Positions 1-64,000 of a DNA stretch of 64,000 nt are shown here, piece by piece. Made by a program: the position numbers and the translations under genes. Position 1 is the stretch's first letter. Every line of letters starts with the position of its first letter. Below the pieces are notes generated by a model. It had not been told where the DNA came from and did not search any database. It worked only from the letters and a program-made list of their open reading frames with translations. This DNA is from Aphrophora alni (Eukaryota; Arthropoda; Insecta; Hemiptera; Aphrophoridae). The DNA lies in the NCBI GenBank assembly GCA_963513935.1, contig OY740774.1:21781949-21845948 (forward strand), read 5' to 3'.

Positions 1-60
1 ACTTACAGACACGCGTGTGATATTATAAGGATCCTTGGTTTTTTACTTACGGATCTTAAA
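1..60 (+). repeat. Family C repeat, fragment at window edge
   Basis: It starts with the family C phrase 'cagacacgcg' then 'ttataaggatccttggtttt', also seen at 12.54, 16.12, 28.31, 17.47 and 50.17 kb. Only one end of the repeat is in the window. Confidence 0.6.
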
Positions 61-1737
61 AAAATCAAGAATCTTGACATCATAAAAACTAAATTTTAAT
101 CAAAAATATGATTCATGTTTATGATATAAATGGACACACGCGTACTGAAGCTAAGTTTCTATTTAAATAAATAATTATTTGTATTATTGAGTTTTTCTAA
201 CGTATAGAATAAATATTATTGTATTGGCTTCGTAAATGTATGTGAAAAAGTCAATGCAATGCTTTTGTACAGTTTATTTGTGCATTTATTTATAAAATCA
301 TTTTCCTAAACAAATTGGTTCGCTCTGCAGTAGAGTCTATGACTTTTTTACAGCTGATTTTCCAACTAAAATTTATAAAAGTAGATTAGATATAGGATTG
401 TTTAGTGAGCTTGGAAATTGAGGAAGAGTAGATGTTAATCAACGAAAGAAAAAAACGCGGCTCCAATAACGGTCAGAAATGACAGTAATAAATTCCACCG
501 AGTGAATACAAACAAACAGTTACGTCACTAAATCAAAACGATCACTTGTCCGTTGAACTCCCACGCTTGAAGATGCATTAGTATTCAACAAAACAAAAAC
601 TGTTCCTGTTAGAAACACTTGACAAACTATTCCACGACTATAAGATCGCGGATTATAAGATAAGAATCACGGATCGCTTCTCAGGTTACGCAACCCAACG
701 GACGCATCGTGCGTAACTGGCCTAGAAAAACTGGTACCCTGTATTCACTTATATGGTCCGTTAGTGAAATGACTGATTGTGTAAGATAGACGAACGGACG
801 CAGAACAAATTGCTTCTTTATTGGATAAACATACAGAACGCCAGTGAAACATCTGAGGTTGTGAAATATAAATGGAGTGTTGATTTATGCTGGTAGATTA
901 AACGGTAGCGTCAATATGATGATTGATTCACGCTTTGTATGAATAAAGCGTTGAACATGTGTTTCATCTTTGTGGAGAGTAAAGTATACCGATAAAAACA
1001 AACTCATGCTTATACTTACCCAAAATGAAAATGATAATTTTGATAATATGATAAAAAGAAGAGTAAGTAGCAGAAGGAGCTTTTTTTAGTGATTATGGGT
1101 TCAGCATTCCCAAAGTACCCTAGCTGGATTGAGAAAGCATGGATACAAATACTTACTTGTACCTACTTGTTACGGTAAAGGAAAGACGTGGATTTGAAGA
1201 ATTTGTGGAAGCCTTATATAAAATCTAAGAGAAATAAGTCAGAGTAAGTAAGTTCGAGTACTGTTGCCGACTAGAGCGTAGCGAGTGTAAGGCCATACAT
1301 ATTAACTTATTTAGCAACACAGAATTATTCCTGCAACTATTAAAATAGTCCCGTGAAGACTAACTTGTTGCTTATCTGTTTTCCTCCAGTTCAACAATGT
1401 TGCCACATTATCACAGTTGGTGAAGGATGAACTGTTGCATTTTACAATTTACTTTATATTTACCATTTATTTTATTATCTGATAATCATTCTTTAAAAGT
1501 TTTTCATAATGGTTAATAACAGTTAAATTTTGTATTTCTTTATATTTTTAATACCTATTGAAACTAATTTAAATGTTGTATATAATTACGACAGATTTAG
1601 GATTAAGTTAACAGTTACGATTGATGGTGTAGTAGACTATCATAAACTTGGCAACGCTGGATGAATCAATGTGAGATTATTTTCGTGACTTATAGCCATT
1701 CATTAGTCTTACCTAAATTAAATTTTAATTTTCTTAC
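61..1737. other. Region downstream of exon 4: no clear gene
   Basis: Mostly AT-rich unique-looking DNA. It includes a B-family fragment (about 1080-1142, 'gtaccctagctgg') and a short A-family fragment around 1260-1300 ('agagcgtagcgagtg'). On the minus strand, tandem AATAAA-like hexamers near 1465-1475 could serve as a polyadenylation signal if exon 4 reads through to the TAA at 1690; this is speculative. I could not find a convincing next exon here. Confidence 0.35.
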
Positions 1738-59174
<57,437 letters not shown>

Positions 59175-59446
59175 TACAGAATCAAAAGTCCACAGCACCA
59201 CACTAATATGCCATCACTACACTAGTCATTAAGCATAATGTCTTGATAACAGTGTCACAAGCTAAAGGGATATCATCAAGGTTTATTTATTTACTAATGA
59301 TAGCAACTTTGCATTCACACGTGAACTTCAAATCATGACGTCCTCATTTACCCACTAATCAAAATGAAGTAATAATGAGTAATGAGCCATGACTGAGACA
59401 TCTTTATAATATTATATTATTCAGACTACTTAGGTAAGTACATAGT
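59175..59446 (-). other. 5' leader / upstream region of the charged-protein gene
   Basis: This is the sequence between the start codon and the first upstream repeat (family A copy from 59447). An in-frame TGA at 59216-59214 shows it is not coding in the main frame. No splice acceptor or core promoter can be assigned with confidence, so the transcription start and any extra non-coding exon remain unknown. Confidence 0.4.
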
Positions 59447-59778
59447 ACTATAGGGGCCGCAAAAATTAAGATAGTAAGATCAAATTTAGTATAGGAAACA
59501 ATAGTGACTTCATATTAAAACACTAATGAAACTCACGAAAGTCAAAATGTCAAAATGGGTGTAATTTTAAACAGTTCAATTTGTTCATATCTCGTGTGTT
59601 ATTCTCACTTATAATAACCTAATAAGTTAAGACCTAACCTAACCTAAATAGATAAAAACTATTTCCGATTTCAATTCTATAAGTAATGGTACCAACCCCA
59701 CATATCTACGAAGAGAAATAGCAAAGTTATTTTCAAAAATGTAATTTTAACTCTAACCGCCCAGGAAAAGGTTATATT

Positions 59779-59915
59779 TGGTTGTATAAGGTTAAGTTGT
59801 GGTTTGGTTGGTGTAGCTGGTGTATCACTGAAGAGGACGACCTTGTCGTTGAAACGCGTCTGATACTTAGGCGTATTTTTTATGAGAATTGAGTTCTGTG
59901 TGTTTGTTATACTGT
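59779..59915 (+). mobile_element. 137-bp hammerhead element with 12-bp target-site duplication
   Basis: It is flanked by AAAGGTTATATT at 59767-59778 and again at 59916-59927. Removing one copy plus the insert restores the sequence order of other A repeats ('aaaatgtgatattt' ... 'agatccgg'), so this is a genuine transposition event. The body matches 29070-29190, including the right end 'tgtgtgtttgttatactgt'. There is no coding capacity, so mobilisation must be in trans. Confidence 0.85.
59822..59866 (+). ncRNA. Type I hammerhead ribozyme motif (copy 2)
   Basis: Base-for-base the same 45-nt motif as at 29097-29141: stem I GTATCA/TGATAC, core CTGAAGA (59828-59834), stem II with loop CTT, GAAA (59851-59854), a two-pair stem III with loop GC, and C at 59860 before the cleavage position. 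Confidence 0.8.
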
Positions 59916-60101
59916 AAAGGTTATATTGTTATATTTTCGAGATCCGAGTCATCTTTACGTACGTAGCGAGTGGAGGCGTCATCGAGTAGCCTATAGCTTC
60001 GAGGTCATCCAGTGACACAAGCGGAGTGAGTGGAGATTGATTAATACATACACATCAGGTCTAATATCAAGAAAGTAGTGATATACGAGGTTCAGAAAAC
60101 C

Positions 60102-60492
60102 TTAGTTTTGCTGGCTATGCCTTTAGGGGAGCCGGGTGTTTTTCTTTGTTTTTTTTTCTCTTCCAGAGTAATGTGGGGTTTTCTTTAAACTATATTATAT
60201 TTTCTATTCAAGTAAATGTTTTTTTATATTTATAGTTTAGATAAGCACATGTTATTAGTTATAAGCTATGTATATTAGTTTTATGTATAGGCGTGCAAGT
60301 ATTATTGGGCGTAAGTGTATATATTTAAGAATATGGTACAGGTCAATGTACACATTATGTGTATTGTAGATTTGTTAAATGTTTTGTTTGATTTTTCTTT
60401 CTCTTTTTTATCTTGGTGATTACTAGCCTATTGTATAAAATAGTTGTGTTAATATTTTGTATCTGTATTGTTTCTGGATGGAAATTTAAAAA
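60102..60492 (+). mobile_element. Insertion in family A copy, possibly a LINE 3' end
   Basis: About 390 bp absent from other A copies. It starts 'tagttttgctggctatgcc', 'gggagccgggtg', then is T-rich, and ends 'ggaaatttaaaaaa'. A poly-A-like right end and lack of coding suggest a 5'-truncated retroposon. No clear target-site duplication; about 9 bp of A sequence are missing at the junction. Confidence 0.4.
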
Positions 60493-60739
60493 ATACTGTT
60501 TTAAACGAACTTACCCTTCTTGATCTACCAATACAAACGAACATATTCACAAGTCCCAAGAAACCAACTTTTGGGCAGACATTTAAAGGACGTGTATTAC
60601 ATTATATGGGATGGGGCTGGTAAGTACGATAATGGCACTAAGATAATGTGGAAAAATAGAAAAGTACCGAATCGAAAAAATCTTAAAAATTTTCAATTCG
60701 TAATTTTTTCCATCTGGATCATTTTCCAGTGATACAATC

Positions 60740-62235
60740 TGCTGGTATGTAAAAGTGTTTCTAGAAGTTATATCTGAACGATTCAATTCGCTTAACCTGT
60801 ACCATCTATTTGCACTAACTTTCTATTTTCTACAGTCCCCAACCTTATAATAAAAATCATTACTTAATTACTACCTGTAATTGTATTTTGAATAGATTTA
60901 ATGACACTATATTTAATTAGTTTTATTGTTTAGCAATGACAATCATATCTCGTGGGAACTAAAACCAATGTTCCCAACATTAAAACGTTCAGTATTGCCA
61001 ACCTTTGTTGTATTTAGCACATGAAAGGCTGAGGTTCTCATATTACTCTTAATTAGAAAAAAAAACTGAGTGACTAAGTGGGAAAACATTGGTTGATATC
61101 AATTACAGTCTACTTACGATTCTATTTTAAAAAATTATTGAAGATTATAGATTGTTCATTTTATTTCAAATAAGATGGTGTTGTAAGAAGGAACATGATG
61201 GAAAGAGCTGGCAGGAACTGTAAGCGCTTACAGGAAATAGAGTCCGCTGTAAAATATTTGAGACCTTTTGTTGTACACGAAAATACAAGATATAAATAAT
61301 TATTTCTGTCTTTAAGATATTGATGTAAACCTATAAATTGTGTTATTACCTATTAAAAACTAAAAATTACAGCATATTGCAATAATAGACGTCAACTAAC
61401 GTTTTAAAAGAATACTCATCTACTCTGTACTAATAACCAAACCCAGTTTTGAATTTAAATTGCCCGGGGGGGATCATTCACAACACACATATACAAACCT
61501 ATTTTTGGCTAAATTGTGACTATTTCTAAACACTATACTGAATCACTAATGTCTCCGAACTGTTCACTACGACAGATTAACGAGAGCCAAACATCTGAAA
61601 CAAACAAATAATAGATATTGTTGTTATGTATTTCTTTAATAGAAAATATAAAACAATGCCATCATGATAAATAGTGTTAATACAATTAATAAATAATCAT
61701 AGAATTGATAATTGTGAAATGAACCTATTAACTAGCAATGGAAAACAAAGAAAAAACGTTATTTTAATACTAAGGGGCAGCCTTATTTATTTAAGGTTAC
61801 CGAAAATTGAATAATTGAACTTTTTGGAATTATCCGGAGGTTTAATATATATAATTTATGTCCAATTCGAACTCAAGATACCAAAGGATATAACTATTAA
61901 AAATTAACAAAATACGACAGAAATTAAACATTTTCATAAATTGATGACATATACTTGAGTATTATTAATACGATGTAATTAGGGTTCCTTTCGTATGATA
62001 TATGTTTAGTTTAAGCTTCCAACATGGCTCTAGACTACTAGGTTTATCACCTGATAACGAGTGTTGATTTATACTTTCGAAACGTCCTGTGTTAGTTTTT
62101 ATATATACAAATGATTCTAAATGCTCGATTAAACCATGTTAATAATATGAATAATCCACCATTATAAAATAACTTTAAAACCAGAATAATATTTAGTTCT
62201 TCTTATTTAGGAAATTTAATTAATAGGTGGAATAT
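60740..62235. other. Upstream region without recognisable gene
   Basis: AT-rich, no ORF of interest. It contains the hammerhead-like relic at 62051-62086. Confidence 0.35.
62051..62086 (+). ncRNA. Hammerhead-like relic (CTGATAA ... GAAACGTC)
   Basis: CTGATAA (62051-62057) and GAAA-C-G-T-C (62079-62086) are spaced as in a type I hammerhead with minimal stem III. The core has A where G8 is expected and stem II is weak. It is flanked by 'ggtttatcac' and 'gttagtttttatatatacaa', shared in part with 21.86 kb. Most likely a dead Penelope-like tail. Confidence 0.35.
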
Positions 62236-62239
62236 ACAA

Positions 62240-64000
62240 ACTAACTACTCAAATATTATGAACAAGTGTTTTGACGTTTTTCTGACCAAGGTCGTAAATT
62301 CAAACCCCATCCAGTTCAATGGTTTATTTATGTGCAACTTAGTTCTCTCCAACCTGTGCTGGGTAAGACAATGGAGTGCCCAATGTAAATGAACGGTGGT
62401 TGGTATATCATGTGGTTTAATTTGACATTGCTGTGAACAACAGCGATACTTAAAATCGTGGATTCAAAGTTTTTTTCTGTTCAACTTAGTTCTTTCTAAG
62501 CTGTGGTAAGGCGGAGGAGGGGGCCCACTGTATATAAGCTGTAGTTATAATGCCATGTGGTTTAATTTTATGTTGCTCTGATCAAGAGCGACACTTAAAA
62601 TCGTGGATTCAAAGGTTTTTTTCTGTGCAACTTAGTTCTTTCTAACCTGTGGTAATTCTGAGGGAGGGCCCACTGTATATAAGCTGTAGTTAGAATGCCA
62701 TGTGGTTTAATTTGACATTGCAGTGAACAACAGCGGCACTTAAAATCGTGGATTCAAAGTTTTTTTCTGAGCAACTTAGTTCTTTCTAAGCTGTGGTAAG
62801 GCGGAGAAGGTGGGCCACTGTAAATAAGCTGTAGTTAGAATGCCATGTGGTTTAATTTTATGTTGCTCTGATCAAGAGCGACACTTAAAATCGTGGATTC
62901 AAAGGTTTTTTTCTGTGCAACTTAGTTCTTTCTAACCTGTGGTAATTCTGAGGGAGGGCCCACTGTATATAAGCTGTAGTTAGAATGCCATGTGGTTTAA
63001 TTTGATGTTGCTCTGATCAAGAGCGACACTTAAAATCGTGGATTCAAAGGTTTTTTTCTGTGCAACTTAGTTCTTTCTAACCTGTGGTAATTCTGAGGGA
63101 GGGCCCACTGTATATAAGCTGTAGTTAGAATGCCATGTGGTTTAATTTGACATTGCAGTGAACAACAGCGGCACTTAAAATCGTGGATTCAAAGTTTTTT
63201 TCTGAGCAACTTAGTTCTTTCTAAGCTGTGGTAAGGCGGAGAAGGTGGGCCACTGTAAATAAGCTGTAGTTAGAATGCCATGTGGTTTAATTTTATGTTG
63301 CTCTGATCAAGAGCGACACTTAAAATCGTGGATTCAAAGGTTTTTTTCTGTGCAACTTAGTTCTTTCTAAGCTGTGGTAATTCTGAGGGAGGGCCCACTG
63401 TATATAAGCTGTAGTTATAATGCCATGTGGTTTAATTTGACATTGCAGTGAACAACAGCGGCACTTAAAATCGTGGATTCAAAGTTTTTTTCTGAGCAAC
63501 TTAGTTCTTTCTAAGCTGTGGTAAGGCGGAGAAGGTGGGCCACTGTAAATAAGCTGTAGTTAGAATGCCATGTGGTTTAATTTTATGTTGCTCTGATCAA
63601 GAGCGACACTTAAAATCGTGGATTCAAAGGTTTTTTTCTGTGCAACTTAGTTCTTTCTAACCTGTGGTAATTCTGAGGGAGGGCCCACTGTATATAAGCT
63701 GTAGTTATAATGCCATGTGGTTTAATTTGACATTGCAGTGAACAACAGCGGCACTTAAAATCGTGGATTCAAAGTTTTTTTCTGAGCAACTTAGTTCTTT
63801 CTAAGCTGTGGTAAGGCGGAGAAGGGGGGCCACTGTAAATAAGCTGTAGTTAGAATGCCATGTGGTTTAATTTTATGTTGCTCTGATCAAGAGCGACACT
63901 TAAAATCGTGGATTCAAAGGTTTTTTTCTGTGCAACTTAGTTTTTTCTAACCTGTGGTAATTCTGAGGGAGGGCCCACTGTATATAAGCTGTAGTTAGAA
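62240..64000 (+). repeat. 145-bp satellite array running off the right edge
   Basis: From about 62395 the unit 'tgccatgtggtttaattt' ... 'agctgtagttagaa' repeats every 145 bp (tgcc at 62551, 62696, 62841, 62986, 63131, 63276, 63421, 63566, 63711, 63856). Two variants mostly alternate: 'gctctgatcaagagcgac' and 'cagtgaacaacagcggc', giving a 290-bp dimer. 62240-62395 is a more diverged leading unit with 'attcaaaccccatcc'. Confidence 0.95.

Larger units (their letters stand above)
59447..60640 (+). repeat. Family A repeat with two nested insertions
   Basis: The A order is kept ('ggggccgcaaaaattaag', 'atatctcgtgtgttattc', 'tctacgaagagaaatagc', 'agtgatatacgagg', 'gttttaaacgaacttaccc', 'accaacttttgggc'). 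It is interrupted at 59779-59915 by the hammerhead element and at about 60102-60492 by a T-rich block. Confidence 0.75.

Noticed and set aside
59391..59408. TATAAAG plus the arthropod initiator TCAGTC on the minus strand upstream of exon 1
   Set aside because: The two are only 14 bp apart instead of about 30, so they do not make a normal TATA/initiator pair; both are short strings likely by chance.
62868..62900. Possible hammerhead box 'ctgatcaagagcgac' in the 145-bp satellite
   Set aside because: CTGATCA lacks G8, and no GAAA with a matching stem follows at the right distance.

Overview
This is eukaryotic nuclear DNA, almost certainly from an insect. It is very AT-rich, has introns of 9 to 29 kb with consensus GT/AG splice sites, and is crowded with decayed transposable elements. 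Short interstitial runs of the insect telomere unit TTAGG occur at about 15.3, 35.0, 47.1 and 47.56 kb. The LINE, mariner and Penelope-like or retrozyme-like relics are types common in arthropods. I cannot name the species.

One protein-coding gene spans nearly the whole window on the minus strand. Its coding exons, in order, are 59174-59081 (ATG), 49617-49399, 32881-32372 and 2993-1738. The first three junctions are all phase 1 and of the form AG|GT, and the frame stays open through all four exons (2079 nt, 693 codons). The product is a highly charged, low-complexity, probably disordered protein with an RVSF motif near its N terminus and a poly-Lys tract near its visible end. I do not recognise the family. 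The fourth exon ends either at a perfect donor, with the gene continuing past the left edge, or at a stop 15 codons later.

Everything else lies in introns, upstream or downstream, and is mostly repeats. Three long interspersed families recur: A (6.5, 34.2, 39.3, 41-43, 48, 57, 59.5 kb), B (nine copies, sharing a 3' hairpin with a LINE) and C (0, 5.2, 12.5, 16-17, 28.2, 49.7, 56.6 kb). There are two recognisable LINE C-termini (46.5-46.9 kb and 54.7-55.5 kb, both minus strand). There is also a frameshifted mariner-type transposase (41.3-42.3 kb), a broken arthropod repeat-borne ORF (24.3-24.7 kb), a Helitron 3' terminus (14.32-14.35 kb), large fold-back elements (35.4-36.3 and 58.0-59.0 kb) and several minisatellites. 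The biggest are a 93-bp array (50.5-52.6 kb) and a 145-bp array (62.3 kb to the right edge).

Three things stand out. First, two identical, complete type I hammerhead ribozyme motifs sit in small mobile elements at 29.1 and 59.8 kb. One of these elements is a clean insertion with a 12-bp target-site duplication, and there are further decayed relatives at 9.7, 50.0 and possibly 62.05/21.87 kb. Second, an inverted, decayed copy of exon 2 plus its flanking intron (45.84-46.02 kb) lies inside intron 2 of the same gene. Third, the 93-bp array is enclosed by TA-flanked terminal inverted repeats and has a roughly 1.12 kb higher-order period. All calls come from reading the sequence by eye; repeat boundaries are approximate to tens of bases.
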